Position numbers and translations under genes: made by a program. Under the pieces are notes generated by a model, which was not told the origin of the DNA, did not search any database, and saw only the letters and a list, made by a program, of their open reading frames with translations. Below, piece after piece: positions 33,542 to 42,099 of a stretch of DNA of 51,409 nt. Numbering within the stretch: position 1 is the stretch's first letter; every line of letters begins with the position of its first letter. Source of the DNA: CAYNYF01 sp964401385. Lineage in GTDB: Bacteria; Planctomycetota; Phycisphaerae; SM23-33. Where the stretch lies: the NCBI GenBank assembly GCA_964401385.1, contig CAYNYF010000024.1, forward strand, positions 1 to 51,409, read 5' to 3'.

Positions 33542-34270
33542 ATGCCAGTGGTGGCGATCATTCCGGCGCGATACGGCTCGACCCGGCTGCCGGGCAAGCC
33601 GCTGCTGGGTCAGACGGGCAAGCCGCTCATCCAGCACGTCGTCGAAGCCGTCTCCGCCGCCCGGCGGATCGAAGCGGTGTACGTGGCCACCGACGACCGG
33701 CGGATCCATGACGCCGTCGGCGCCTTCGGCGGGCGGGCGATTATGACCCGCGCGGACCACGCCAGCGGCACCGACCGACTGGCCGAGGCCGCCGAGAAGC
33801 TCGCCCTGGCCGACGAGGACGTCGTCGTCAACGTCCAGGGCGACGAGCCGGAGATGCACCCCGGCGACATCGACGGCCTGGTCTCACTGCTGATCGACTC
33901 GGGTGCGCCCATGGCCACGCTGGCGGCCCCGCTGGAGGCGGTCGCGGCCTCCGCCCCCGACAACGTCAAGGTGGTGCGGGCCAGGGACGGCTCGGCGATG
34001 TACTTCTCCCGGGCCAGGATTCCCTACGATCGCGAAGGCAAAGGCGCCCAATACCTGCTGCACCTGGGCATCTACGCCTACCGCAAGAAATTCCTGCTGG
34101 CCTTTGCCGCCCTGCCGCCCTCTCCGGCCGAGACGACCGAGAGGCTGGAGCAATTGCGGGCGCTGGAAAATGGCTACCGTATCGCCGTCGGCGTGGTAGG
34201 ATCGGCCGCGCCGGGCATCGACACCATGGATGACTACAACGCATTCGTGAAGCGCGTGAAGGATAAGTGA
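33542..34270 (+). CDS. kdsB: 3-deoxy-manno-octulosonate cytidylyltransferase
   Basis: A 242-residue nucleotidyltransferase that couples CTP and KDO to CMP-KDO for lipopolysaccharide. It has IPARYGSTRLPGKPL at the N-terminus, YVATDD, RADHASGTDRLAE, VNVQGDEP and FSRARIPYDR, and HLGIYAYRKKFL. These are the KdsB signatures. GAGGACGG stands before the ATG. It is followed by a sugar isomerase gene after 23 bases, probably in the same transcript. Its presence implies LPS-type outer-membrane material in this organism. Confidence 0.94.
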   Translation: MPVVAIIPARYGSTRLPGKPLLGQTGKPLIQHVVEAVSAARRIEAVYVATDDRRIHDAVGAFGGRAIMTRADHASGTDRLAEAAEKLALADEDVVVNVQGDEPEMHPGDIDGLVSLLIDSGAPMATLAAPLEAVAASAPDNVKVVRARDGSAMYFSRARIPYDREGKGAQYLLHLGIYAYRKKFLLAFAALPPSPAETTERLEQLRALENGYRIAVGVVGSAAPGIDTMDDYNAFVKRVKDK

Positions 34271-34293
34271 ACCGTTTTGAGGAAGGACGTCTC

Positions 34294-35049
34294 ATGAAAC
34301 CAATTGCCCTGCAACTGTACTCGCTGCGCGAGGAGGCCAAGAGCGACTTTGTCGGCGTGCTGAAGGCCGTGGCCGAGATGGGCTACGTCGGCGTGGAATC
34401 GGCCGGCCTGCACGACATGAAGCCCGCCGAGGTCCGGAAGGTCCTGGACGACCTGGAGCTGGTCTGCTGCTCCACCCACGGGCCGCTCCCGACAAAGGAG
34501 ACTCTCTCTCAACGCGTCGACGAGGCCGCCGCGCTGGGCTGCGACGCCATCATCTCCGGACTGGGGCCGAAGGACTTCGAGACCATCGACTCCCGCATGG
34601 CCGCGGCGGACAAGCTCTCCGAAGCGGCCGATCTGGTGGCCGCCCAGGGAATGAAGTTCGGCTACCACAATCACTGGTGGGAGTTCGAAAAGATCGACGG
34701 CGAGATGCCGTACGAGATGATCCTGCGCGCGGCACCCACCATGTTCAGCCAACTGGACGTGTATTGGGCGGCCAATTTCGGCGCGGTGGACGTTCCGGAG
34801 GTGATCGGCAAGCACTCCGCCCGGATTCCGCTGCTGCACCTCAAGGACGGGCCGCTGGTCAAGGGCGCCCCCCACACGGCGGTCGGGTCCGGCAAGATGG
34901 ACATCCCGGCCATCATCAAGGCCGCCGACGAGGGCGTGCTCCAGTGGCTGATAGTGGAACTGGACGATTGCGCCACCGACATGACCGAGGCCGTCCGGGA
35001 AAGCTGCCGATACCTCGTGGGAGAGGGATTGGCAAAAGGAAGGAAATAG
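34294..35049 (+). CDS. Sugar phosphate isomerase/epimerase family protein
   Basis: A 251-residue TIM-barrel protein of the xylose-isomerase-like (AP endonuclease 2) superfamily. It begins IALQLYSLREEAK, with GYVGVESAGLH and HNHWWEFEK carrying metal-ligand-type residues, and QLDVYWAANFG plus HLKDGPL later. These are the usual metal-site stretches, but the exact ligand set was not aligned. GAGGAAGGA precedes the ATG. The substrate is unknown. Confidence 0.87.
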   Translation: MKPIALQLYSLREEAKSDFVGVLKAVAEMGYVGVESAGLHDMKPAEVRKVLDDLELVCCSTHGPLPTKETLSQRVDEAAALGCDAIISGLGPKDFETIDSRMAAADKLSEAADLVAAQGMKFGYHNHWWEFEKIDGEMPYEMILRAAPTMFSQLDVYWAANFGAVDVPEVIGKHSARIPLLHLKDGPLVKGAPHTAVGSGKMDIPAIIKAADEGVLQWLIVELDDCATDMTEAVRESCRYLVGEGLAKGRK

Positions 35050-35189
35050 CCGCGTTCCGGGCGCCGGCCTGATGCACCAGGATCCGCGGCGAGCGCTTTG
35101 CCGCCGCTTCCAACGCCGCCTGCGAGCTGTAGCCGGGATTTCTCAGGCGCACCCCGTTGGCGCCCGGCCAGAGCGGATGACCAGCAATC

Positions 35190-36710
35190 ATGTCCTCCCA
35201 GAGACCGAACATCCTACTGATCACGTCGGATCAGCAGCACTACGACACACTGGGCTGCACCAACCCGCGGATTCGCACCCCCGCCTTAGACCGCCTGGGC
35301 GGCGAGGGCGTCCGCTTCGATCGGGCCTACTGCCCAAACCCCACCTGCACCCCCACGCGGGCCAGCATCATCACCGGCATGTACCCCTCCCAGCACGGGG
35401 CCTGGTCGCTGGGAACGAAGTTGTTCGAGGATGTGCCGGTCGTGGGCGATCGCTTCGGCGCGGCCGGCTATGCCACGGCCCTGATCGGCAAGGCGCACTT
35501 CCAGCCGCTGGCGTCGCGGCCAGGCATGGAATCGATCGAATGCCAGCCGATCATGCGCGACCTGGACTTCTGGCGCGGCTTTCACGGTCCGTGGTACGGC
35601 TTCGAGCACGTCGAGACCAACCGCAACCACGTGTGCGAATCGCACGCCGGCCAGCACTACGCCATCTGGATGGAAGAGAACGGCCTGCCCAACTGGCGCG
35701 ACTACTTCGACGAATGGCCGCACGACCAGGAAAAGATCCGCCGCCGGCACGCGCAGCGGCGCTGGGACCTGCCGGAGAAATTCCACTACAGCCGCTGGAC
35801 GGCCGAGAGAACCATCGCCACGCTCGAACGGTCCGTCGCCGAGGGGCGCCCGTTCCTCGCCTGGGCCAGCTTCGCCGATCCGCATCCGCCGTACATGGTT
35901 CCCGACCCTTGGGCCGGCATGTACGACCCGGCCGAGATGATTCCCGGGCGGGTCAGCCCCGATGAGCACGACCGGAATCCCCTGCACTTTCGCCTGACCC
36001 AGCAGGAGCGGCCGGACTTCTCCGCCTACCACGAGGATCAGGGCATTCACGGCTTCCACTCGCACCTGCACGACGAGGAAGAACTCAAGAAGAACATCGC
36101 CATCTACTACGGCATGATCTCGCTGATGGACCAGCAGATCGGCCGGATTTTGGACGCGCTGGACCGGCTTGGCCTGGCCGACAGCACCTTGGTGGTTTTC
36201 ACCACCGACCACGGACACTTCCTCGGTCAGCACGGGCTGATCGCCAAGGGCGCGTTCCACTATGAAGACATGATCCGCCTGCCGTTCCTGATCCGCTGGC
36301 CGGGGCGCGTTCCCGCCGGAAAGGTCAGCCACTCGCTGCAAAGCCTGGTGGACCTGGCCCCGACCTTCCTGGCGGCGGCCGAGCTGGAAATCCCCGGTGT
36401 CATGACCGGCGTCAATCAGCTTCCGGCCTGGGAACACTGCCGAGACGCCCGCGACCACGTAGTGGTCGAGAACCGACACACCTTCAAGAACGTGCACCAC
36501 CGGACCTACGTCGACCAGCGATACAAGATCACCGTCTACCGCCAGGGCGGGGACGGCGAGCTGTTCGATCTGGTCGATGACCCCGGCGAGATCGATAACC
36601 TCTGGCACGAGCCGCGGGCGGCGAAACTGAAATCCGACCTGCTGGAAAGGTTCCTCCAGGCGACCCTGGCGATGGAGCCGACCCGCATGCCCAGGATCGC
36701 CGGGGCCTGA
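35190..36710 (+). CDS. Sulfatase (S1 type, cysteine)
   Basis: A 506-residue alkaline-phosphatase-superfamily sulfatase. The formylglycine motif is C-T-P-T-R with C53, so it needs conversion by an FGE or an anaerobic maturase. The N-terminal metal segment is ILLITSDQQHYDTLG, followed by GMYPSQHG, and VVFTTDHGHFLGQHG holds further ligands. No signal peptide is visible, so it may act in the cytoplasm or be exported by another route. Its length fits choline-sulfatase-like or polysaccharide sulfatases. It is 1 kb upstream of the BMC operon, which mildly suggests sulfated-fucan use. Confidence 0.9.
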   Translation: MSSQRPNILLITSDQQHYDTLGCTNPRIRTPALDRLGGEGVRFDRAYCPNPTCTPTRASIITGMYPSQHGAWSLGTKLFEDVPVVGDRFGAAGYATALIGKAHFQPLASRPGMESIECQPIMRDLDFWRGFHGPWYGFEHVETNRNHVCESHAGQHYAIWMEENGLPNWRDYFDEWPHDQEKIRRRHAQRRWDLPEKFHYSRWTAERTIATLERSVAEGRPFLAWASFADPHPPYMVPDPWAGMYDPAEMIPGRVSPDEHDRNPLHFRLTQQERPDFSAYHEDQGIHGFHSHLHDEEELKKNIAIYYGMISLMDQQIGRILDALDRLGLADSTLVVFTTDHGHFLGQHGLIAKGAFHYEDMIRLPFLIRWPGRVPAGKVSHSLQSLVDLAPTFLAAAELEIPGVMTGVNQLPAWEHCRDARDHVVVENRHTFKNVHHRTYVDQRYKITVYRQGGDGELFDLVDDPGEIDNLWHEPRAAKLKSDLLERFLQATLAMEPTRMPRIAGA

Positions 36711-36866
36711 CGGTTCCACTGCCCCCGCATGATGGTTGCTTTCCGGCCTGCGGTAGTGTATGTGTGGATGCATTCAGGGATAGGGTTAGCCTCCGGGCCG
36801 TTCCGCCGGCAGTGTCACGACAGACGTGCGCGGAGCAAATGAGTTCGGTGCATGCAGAGGTGGTTC

Positions 36867-37289
36867 ATGAGCGAGGAAAAAACCAACAAAGAGGAAGCCG
36901 AGGCCAAGATCATAGTGGACGAGGACTGGAAGGCGGAGGCAGAGGCGGAGAAGGAACGGCTCTCCAAGCAGGACGCCTCCGGGGCTGCCGCGGCCGCTGG
37001 CGGCACGCCGGCCGACGCCGACGAAGCCGCAAGGGAGCTTCCGCCGCCCAGCTTCACCACCTTGGTCTCCAGCACGGTCACGCAAATCCTGTTTGCCCTG
37101 GGCGCCGTCGAGGACCCGAAGACCCGGAAGCGGTATCGGGACCTGCCGCTGGCCAAACACCACATCGACATGCTGGCCGTGCTGGAAGAGAAGACCAAAG
37201 GCAACCTCACGGAGGAGGAAAAGCAGCTTCTGGATCGGGCCCTGTACGAAGTTCGCATGCACTACGTGCGAGTCGCCCAATCGGGTTAG
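36867..37289 (+). CDS. DUF1844 family protein
   Basis: A 140-residue soluble protein with a charged N-terminal half (many E, K and A residues) and the DUF1844 signature in the C-terminal half: SFTTLVSSTVTQILFALG, then DLPLAKHHIDMLAVLEEKTKG and EEEKQLLDRALYEVRMHYV. Function is not known. AGAGGTGG precedes the ATG. A small lipoprotein gene follows after 4 bases, a pairing I have seen in planctomycetes and treat as an operon. Confidence 0.88.
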   Translation: MSEEKTNKEEAEAKIIVDEDWKAEAEAEKERLSKQDASGAAAAAGGTPADADEAARELPPPSFTTLVSSTVTQILFALGAVEDPKTRKRYRDLPLAKHHIDMLAVLEEKTKGNLTEEEKQLLDRALYEVRMHYVRVAQSG

Positions 37290-37293
37290 GCCG

Positions 37294-37689
37294 ATGAGGA
37301 TTTACCTGCAAGCAATCCGCACCGTCGCTCTCTGCGGACTCGCCGCCACCATGGCCGGCTGCCAAGGCAGCAGTTCCAGCTATCCATTCGACCGCGACAC
37401 CGTTTGGCGGGTGGCCGTTGGAGAAGCCATCGTCTGGCGACCGAACTTGATCGATGGCAACAAGTACTTCATCGAAAGCATCAAGACGGACCTCGCCGGA
37501 ACCGAGCAGCGCTACCGGCTCGAGGTGGTCCGCGACCCCAATCTCTTCGCCCGCCGACCCAGCACCAGGATCTACGTCCGCATGGAGCAGACCCGGCCCA
37601 GGCGACTAAGATTTAGCGATCTGGAAAAAGAGTTCCTCATGCGAATCAGGGCCAGACTCCAAGAGGGGACCCCCCAGAGGCCGGGCTGA
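37294..37689 (+). CDS. Small lipoprotein
   Basis: A 131-residue protein with a lipoprotein signal: a basic start RIYLQAIRT, a hydrophobic run and lipobox-like ATMAGC. The mature domain (DRDTVWRVAVGEAIVWRPNLID, LVVRDP-like EVVRDPNLFARRPSTRIYVRMEQ, read as segments) is beta-rich. It lies just after the DUF1844 gene and before the BMC operon promoter. I recognise no function. Confidence 0.75.
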   Translation: MRIYLQAIRTVALCGLAATMAGCQGSSSSYPFDRDTVWRVAVGEAIVWRPNLIDGNKYFIESIKTDLAGTEQRYRLEVVRDPNLFARRPSTRIYVRMEQTRPRRLRFSDLEKEFLMRIRARLQEGTPQRPG

Positions 37690-37719
37690 CAGGCGCGAAT
37701 TTTTTTTGCCATTTTCTGC

Positions 37720-37747
37720 TTGCTTTCACGCATATATAGGATACTAT
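37720..37747 (+). promoter_or_regulatory. Promoter of the BMC operon
   Basis: TTGCTT, a 16-base spacer and TACTAT. The start is expected near 37754, 31 bases before the GTG of the regulator gene. Confidence 0.55.
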
Positions 37748-37756
37748 CGAGCGTGA
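37726..37756. promoter_or_regulatory. Candidate DeoR operator
   Basis: The inverted half-sites TCACGC and GCGTGA, 19 bases apart, flank the -10 element. This is an obvious position for repression by the adjacent DeoR-type regulator. Confidence 0.45.
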
Positions 37757-37784
37757 GAGCCGTCAATCGTGGAAGATAGCAATC

Positions 37785-38567
37785 GTGGCGCACGACCAAA
37801 CCATATCGTTTCGACGTGGTGATGCTCTACAGCTTATTACTAGAAAAGGCTTTATGCCATTGGGGGAGCTTTCCTCAGCCCTGGGCGTTTCCGAGAGCAC
37901 CGTCCGGCGCGACTTGGAGGTTCTGGAAAACAAGGGCTCCATTCGCCGCACGCATGGCGGTGCGGTTTCCTTGGCTGAGCCGCCGGCCTCGCGGCTGGGC
38001 TTCTCCGACCGGGAGAGCACCTGCGTCCAGGAGAAGCGCGCCATCGCCGCGGCGGTCAGCCGGCGGATCCCCAACAACCAGACCGTGATCCTGGACGGTG
38101 GCACCACCTGCCACCAGGTGGCGGCGGCGCTGGCGGGGCGAAGGATCAGCGTCGTCACCAACTCGGTGCCGATTGCCGCCCTGCTGGCGGGCGAGGTCAA
38201 TACCGAAGTGATGCTGATCGGCGGATACGTGTATCCGCGGACCGGCGTGGCGTTGGGGGCGATGGCCGAAGAAATGCTGGCTTCTCTCCGGGCCGCCCAA
38301 GCGGTCATGAGCTGTGCGGCGATGCATCCGGACGGCCTGTTCAACGTCAACGAAATGATGACGGCCGTCGAGCGCAGAATGATTGCGGTGGCCGACGAGG
38401 TGATCCTGGCGGCGGACCACACGAAATTCAGCAACCGCGCCATCGCCCCGCTGTGCAAGTGGAGCGACGTCGACGTTCTTGTCACCGACGCCGGCACGGA
38501 TGAGCAAACCCGGCAGTGGCTGGACCAAGCCGGCGTAACCGTGATCGTGGCGGAGCCGATGCCATGA
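37785..38567 (+). CDS. DeoR-family transcriptional regulator of the BMC operon
   Basis: A 260-residue regulator. The N-terminal winged helix-turn-helix has LGELSSALGVSESTVRRDLEVLENKGSIRRTHGGA (segments), and the effector domain has VILDGGTTCHQVA, VVTNSVPIAALLAG and LIGGYVYPRTGVALG, as in sugar-phosphate sensors. The start is GTG with GGAAG upstream. It overlaps pduL by four bases (ATGA) and so opens the operon it probably controls. The natural effector is probably a deoxy-sugar phosphate such as fuculose- or rhamnulose-1-phosphate; that is inference. Confidence 0.92.
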   Translation: MAHDQTISFRRGDALQLITRKGFMPLGELSSALGVSESTVRRDLEVLENKGSIRRTHGGAVSLAEPPASRLGFSDRESTCVQEKRAIAAAVSRRIPNNQTVILDGGTTCHQVAAALAGRRISVVTNSVPIAALLAGEVNTEVMLIGGYVYPRTGVALGAMAEEMLASLRAAQAVMSCAAMHPDGLFNVNEMMTAVERRMIAVADEVILAADHTKFSNRAIAPLCKWSDVDVLVTDAGTDEQTRQWLDQAGVTVIVAEPMP

Positions 38568-39244
38568 CGACACTGAGCATTCCCATGCCGCGGGAGCAAT
38601 TGGAGCGGGTGGTCCGCCAGGCGGTTCGCGAGCGACTGGCGGCCGGGGCGCCTCCCACGGCCAAGGCGTACACGCCGAATCTCGTCGCCAACGTCTCCGC
38701 CCGCCACCTGCACATCACCCAGGCCGACCTGGAGGCGCTGTTCGGCGCCGGGGCGGAGCTGACCGTGTATCGCTGGCTCTACCAGCCGGGCCAGTTCGCC
38801 TCCGAGCAGACGGTCACGATCCTGGGGCCGCGGCGGCGAATGATCGAACGGGTGCGCATCCTCGGCCCCACGCGCAAGAGGACGCAGGTCGAGCTGAGTT
38901 TCACCGACGCCATCGCCCTGGGCATCGACGCCCCCGTGCGCAAGTCCGGCAGCGGCGAGGGCACCCCGGGCTGCATCCTGATCGGCCCGGCGGGCGTGCT
39001 CGACCTGAGCAGCGGAGTCATTCGAGCCCAGCGGCACGTGCACATGGCGCCGGCGGACGCGGAATTCTACGGTTTCAAGGACGGCCAGTACGTTCGGCTT
39101 CGGGTGGTCTCTTCCGGCACGACGGTCTTCGAGCGGCTACTGTGTCGGGTGGACGGGCGGTTCCTGCTGGAGGTGCATCTGGACACGGACGAAGGCAATG
39201 CCTGCGACCTGCCGAACGCCACCGCCGTGGAGCTGCTGGCGTGA
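38564..39244 (+). CDS. pduL: Phosphotransacylase PduL
   Basis: A 226-residue PduL-type phosphotransacylase that transfers an acyl group between CoA and phosphate. It has two zinc-binding histidine clusters, NVSARHLHIT (H48, H50) and QRHVHMAP (H158, H160), in the tandem beta-barrel repeat. Residues 9-27 (PREQLERVVRQAVRERLAA) form an amphipathic helix of encapsulation-peptide type. It overlaps the DeoR gene and precedes the first shell gene. Its likely substrate here is lactyl-CoA, giving lactyl-phosphate. Confidence 0.94.
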   Translation: MTTLSIPMPREQLERVVRQAVRERLAAGAPPTAKAYTPNLVANVSARHLHITQADLEALFGAGAELTVYRWLYQPGQFASEQTVTILGPRRRMIERVRILGPTRKRTQVELSFTDAIALGIDAPVRKSGSGEGTPGCILIGPAGVLDLSSGVIRAQRHVHMAPADAEFYGFKDGQYVRLRVVSSGTTVFERLLCRVDGRFLLEVHLDTDEGNACDLPNATAVELLA

Positions 39245-39334
39245 AGCTCCTGAGGCGGTAGTTCGGCGGGGTCCAGGCGGCGTGCAGACGACAACGATGA
39301 AGCGAAGCATCATGCTTTTACAAGGAGAAGCGCT

Positions 39335-39643
39335 ATGGCGCTGCAAGCATTGGGCATGGTCGAGACTCGGGGTCTGGTGGCTCTGATCGAGGCCTCTGAC
39401 GCGATGTGCAAGGCCGCCAACGTGGAGCTGGTCGGCTGGGACCGGGTCGGCGGAGGCATGGCGACCTCGTTCGTGCGTGGCGACGTCGCGGCGGTCAAGG
39501 CCGCCACCGACGCCGGCGCGGCCGCGGCCGCCAAGGTCGGCGAGGTGGTCAGCGTGCATGTGATCCCGCGCCCGCACGACGAGCTGGAACAGGCGGTCCC
39601 CAAGAAGTCCGCGGCCGGCGGCCGAAAGGGCGGGTCCCGCTAA
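39335..39643 (+). CDS. BMC shell protein, hexameric (BMC-H)
   Basis: A 102-residue single BMC domain protein starting ALGMVETRGLVALIEASDAM. The pore loop is RVGGG, different from the loops of the other two BMC-H proteins. RGDVAAVKAATDAGAAAAA and VHVIPRPH close the domain, and the C-terminus is a basic tail (KKSAAGGRKGGSR). AAGGAGAAG precedes the ATG. Hexamers of this type tile the facets of the microcompartment. Confidence 0.96.
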   Translation: MALQALGMVETRGLVALIEASDAMCKAANVELVGWDRVGGGMATSFVRGDVAAVKAATDAGAAAAAKVGEVVSVHVIPRPHDELEQAVPKKSAAGGRKGGSR

Positions 39644-39682
39644 TGCCGGGCCCCACGGGCCTCGGGCAACAGGAGAGCGAAG

Positions 39683-39946
39683 ATGGAAGCATTGGGCATG
39701 ATTGAAACCAAGGGTTTTGTCGGTCTGGTGGAAGCCTCCGACGCCATGTGCAAGGCCGCCAACATCGAGCTGGTTAAGCGGATTGAGATCGGCGGCGGCT
39801 ACGTCACGACGCTGGTCCGCGGCGACGTCGGCTCGGTCAAGGCGGCGGTGGAAGCGGGCGCGGCCGCGGTCGCGAAAATCGGAGAACTCGTCTCGGCCCA
39901 CGTAATTCCTGCCCCGCACGAGGGCCTGACCGGCGTCTTCCTGTAA
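39683..39946 (+). CDS. BMC shell protein, hexameric (BMC-H)
   Basis: An 87-residue BMC-H protein with LGMIETKGFVGLVEASDAM, a pore loop IGGG, RGDVGSVKAAVEAGA and SAHVIPAPH. It is shorter than the preceding BMC-H and lacks a basic tail. AGGAGAG stands before the ATG. The two genes are 39 bases apart. Confidence 0.96.
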   Translation: MEALGMIETKGFVGLVEASDAMCKAANIELVKRIEIGGGYVTTLVRGDVGSVKAAVEAGAAAVAKIGELVSAHVIPAPHEGLTGVFL

Positions 39947-40060
39947 ACGGCAGTGGCTCGGAGCCGAAAGCCGGCCGCCCGGAGGCAGCATCCGCCGGCG
40001 GGCGGGACCGGCTGCCGGGTCCGGGCCACCGGACACTGAGAGCGAGCGCGGCGAGCGACC

Positions 40061-41284
40061 ATGAACATTCTGGTAGCGAACATCGGCTCGACCAGTTTCA
40101 AGTTCCGCCTGTTCAGCTTCGCTGACGGGGCGGAGCGCGAGCTGGCCTCCGGCGGCATCGACCGCATCGGCGGCGCCGGCGGAGTCCTGACTTACTCCGC
40201 CGGGGGCGAGAGCTTCCGCCAGCCCCGCCCCTGCGCCGATCACGGCCGGGCCATCCGGGCCGCCCTGGACGCCATGGTCGGGAAGAGCGCCTTGGAGAGC
40301 CCGCGGTCGCTGGACGCGGTGGCGTTCAAGGCGGTGATGGCCGGCGAGAGCGAGCCGGTCGTCTTCGTGGACGAGAAGGTCCTGGCCGCGATGGAGTACT
40401 ACGCCCCGGTCGCCCCGGCCCACAACCCCGCCTACGTCGCCGCCATGCGAAGCTTCGGCGAGGCCCTGGCGGGCACGCCGCTGATCGCGGCCTTCGAGCC
40501 AGGCTTCCACCGGACGATCCCGGCCCGGAGGCGGCGGTACGCGATCCCGGCCGAGTGGGAAAACAAGTTCGGCATCCGCCGCTACGGCTACCACGGGGCC
40601 TCTCACCGCTACGTCGCGGAGCGGACGGCCGAGCTGATGGGCCCGACCGCCAAGCGGGTCATCAGTTGTCATCTGGGGGGGTCCTCCAGCCTGTGCGCGA
40701 TCCGCGACGGGCAAAGCGTCGCCACCAGCATGGGCTTTTCGCCGCAGTCCGGGCTGCCGCAGTCGAATCGCGTCGGCGAGTTCGACTGCTTTGCCCTGGC
40801 GCTGGTCCAGCGCGAGACGCAGATGACGTTGGGGCAGATGCTGGCGGCGTTGGGCTCGGCGGCCGGACTGGCCGCCATGAGCGGCACCAGCGGCGACATG
40901 CGCGATATCGAGTCGGCGGCCGAAGGCGGCGATGAGCACGCGCGGCTGAGCATCGACGTCTTCGCCACGGCCGTGCGCGACGCCCTGGGGGCATACCTGG
41001 TCGAACTCGGCGGGGCCGACGCGGTCGCCTTCACCGGCGGCATCGGCCAGCACTGCCCCCTCCTCCGGGGCAAGGTCTGCCAGGGGCTCGCCTTCGCCGG
41101 GATCGCACTGGACGCGGCAAAGAACGCCTCCGCCGACGGCGAGTGCCGCATCGAATCGAAGAAATCGAAAGCGGCAATCTGGGTAATGCCGACCAACGAG
41201 GAACTCATTGTCGCCCGACAGGCGGCGGCGCTCCTGGGGACACAACGGCCGGGGGCGGACTTCCAGAACACAAGAAGAGGATGA
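40061..41284 (+). CDS. Acetate-kinase-like protein
   Basis: A 407-residue ASKHA kinase of the acetate/propionate family. It has IANIGSTSFKF at the N-terminus, HNPAYV (H121), RRYGYHGASH, SCHLGGSSSL, ATSMGFSPQSGL with a conserved arginine in SNRVGEFD, AFTGGIGQ and MPTNEEL. Compared with acetate kinase, the substrate arginine (GHR) is a lysine (K90 in AFK) and the catalytic aspartate (VFDTAFH) is a glutamate (E146 in AFEPGFH); HLGNG reads HLGGS. It may prefer a larger acyl phosphate or may be impaired. Position between two shell genes supports ATP formation inside or at the compartment. Confidence 0.85.
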   Translation: MNILVANIGSTSFKFRLFSFADGAERELASGGIDRIGGAGGVLTYSAGGESFRQPRPCADHGRAIRAALDAMVGKSALESPRSLDAVAFKAVMAGESEPVVFVDEKVLAAMEYYAPVAPAHNPAYVAAMRSFGEALAGTPLIAAFEPGFHRTIPARRRRYAIPAEWENKFGIRRYGYHGASHRYVAERTAELMGPTAKRVISCHLGGSSSLCAIRDGQSVATSMGFSPQSGLPQSNRVGEFDCFALALVQRETQMTLGQMLAALGSAAGLAAMSGTSGDMRDIESAAEGGDEHARLSIDVFATAVRDALGAYLVELGGADAVAFTGGIGQHCPLLRGKVCQGLAFAGIALDAAKNASADGECRIESKKSKAAIWVMPTNEELIVARQAAALLGTQRPGADFQNTRRG

Positions 41285-41304
41285 ACCGAGATCGGAGAAT
41301 TGTC

Positions 41305-41574
41305 ATGCCAGAAGATGCACTGGGAATGATCGAGACGCGAGGCCTGGTGGCGTTGATCGAGGCGCTGGACGCGATGCTCAAGGCCGCCAAGGTTAAATAC
41401 GCCGGCCTTAAGAAGCTCGGCGCCGGCTACGCCACCGTCCTCGTTGAAGGCGACGTGGCCGCGTGCAAGGCCGCGACGGACGCCGGCGCGGCGGCGGCCA
41501 GCAGGGTCGGAGAGGTCGTCTCCGTTCACGTGATCCCGCGTCCGCACAGCGACGTGCCGAAGATACTCCCGTAG
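41305..41574 (+). CDS. BMC shell protein, hexameric (BMC-H)
   Basis: An 89-residue BMC-H protein with LGMIETRGLVALIEALDAM, a pore loop KLGAG, VEGDVAACKAATDAGA and VHVIPRPHSD. I chose the ATG with CGGAG eight bases ahead; an ATG overlapping the kinase stop would add eight residues. The third distinct pore loop of the locus is here. Confidence 0.95.
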   Translation: MPEDALGMIETRGLVALIEALDAMLKAAKVKYAGLKKLGAGYATVLVEGDVAACKAATDAGAAAASRVGEVVSVHVIPRPHSDVPKILP

Positions 41575-41667
41575 GCAACGGGTGCCGGGGTTGTATCCGG
41601 GCGCGCCGGGGCGGTTGGCGTCGCCGGCCCGACCCGGGCGCCCACGCCCTCTGCCGAGAGGAAGGCC

Positions 41668-41976
41668 ATGTTCATCGCAGAAGTAAAAGGAAACGTCGTC
41701 ACCTCCCACAAGGTCGACAAGATGAGGGCGCGAAAGCTTCTCATCGTCGAGCCGCTGCGGGTGGAGGAAGGCAAGCAAGGCTTCACGCCGACCGGGCGGT
41801 GTTTCGTGGCGGTCGACAACATCGACGCCGGCACTGGAGACATCGTGCTGGTCACGCAGGGCTCCAGCGCCCGCATGACCGAGGCCACCTCCGATGCCCC
41901 CGTCGACTGCGTCGTGATCGGCATCATCGACTCCGTCATGGTCGGCAAGAAGACCGTCTACAGGAAGGGCGCCTGA
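41668..41976 (+). CDS. BMC shell protein, pentameric (BMC-P, EutN/CcmL)
   Basis: A 102-residue BMC-P protein. It begins MFIAEVKGNVVTSHK and carries the family segments KLLIVEPL, FVAVDNIDAGTGDIVLVTQG and SSAR, ending IGIIDSVMVGKK. Pentamers of this type cap the vertices. It precedes the aldehyde dehydrogenase gene. Confidence 0.95.
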   Translation: MFIAEVKGNVVTSHKVDKMRARKLLIVEPLRVEEGKQGFTPTGRCFVAVDNIDAGTGDIVLVTQGSSARMTEATSDAPVDCVVIGIIDSVMVGKKTVYRKGA

Positions 41977-42099
41977 AGGCCGCCCTGGCACGGGCGCGGC
42001 CCCGGCAGCAGGCGTGCTGCCTGCGGGCCCGGCCGCAGAGGGTCCGTCGCCTGACGGCGGCGAGAGGTCCGGAAAGCCAGCGGCGTCAAGGAGCGAGCC

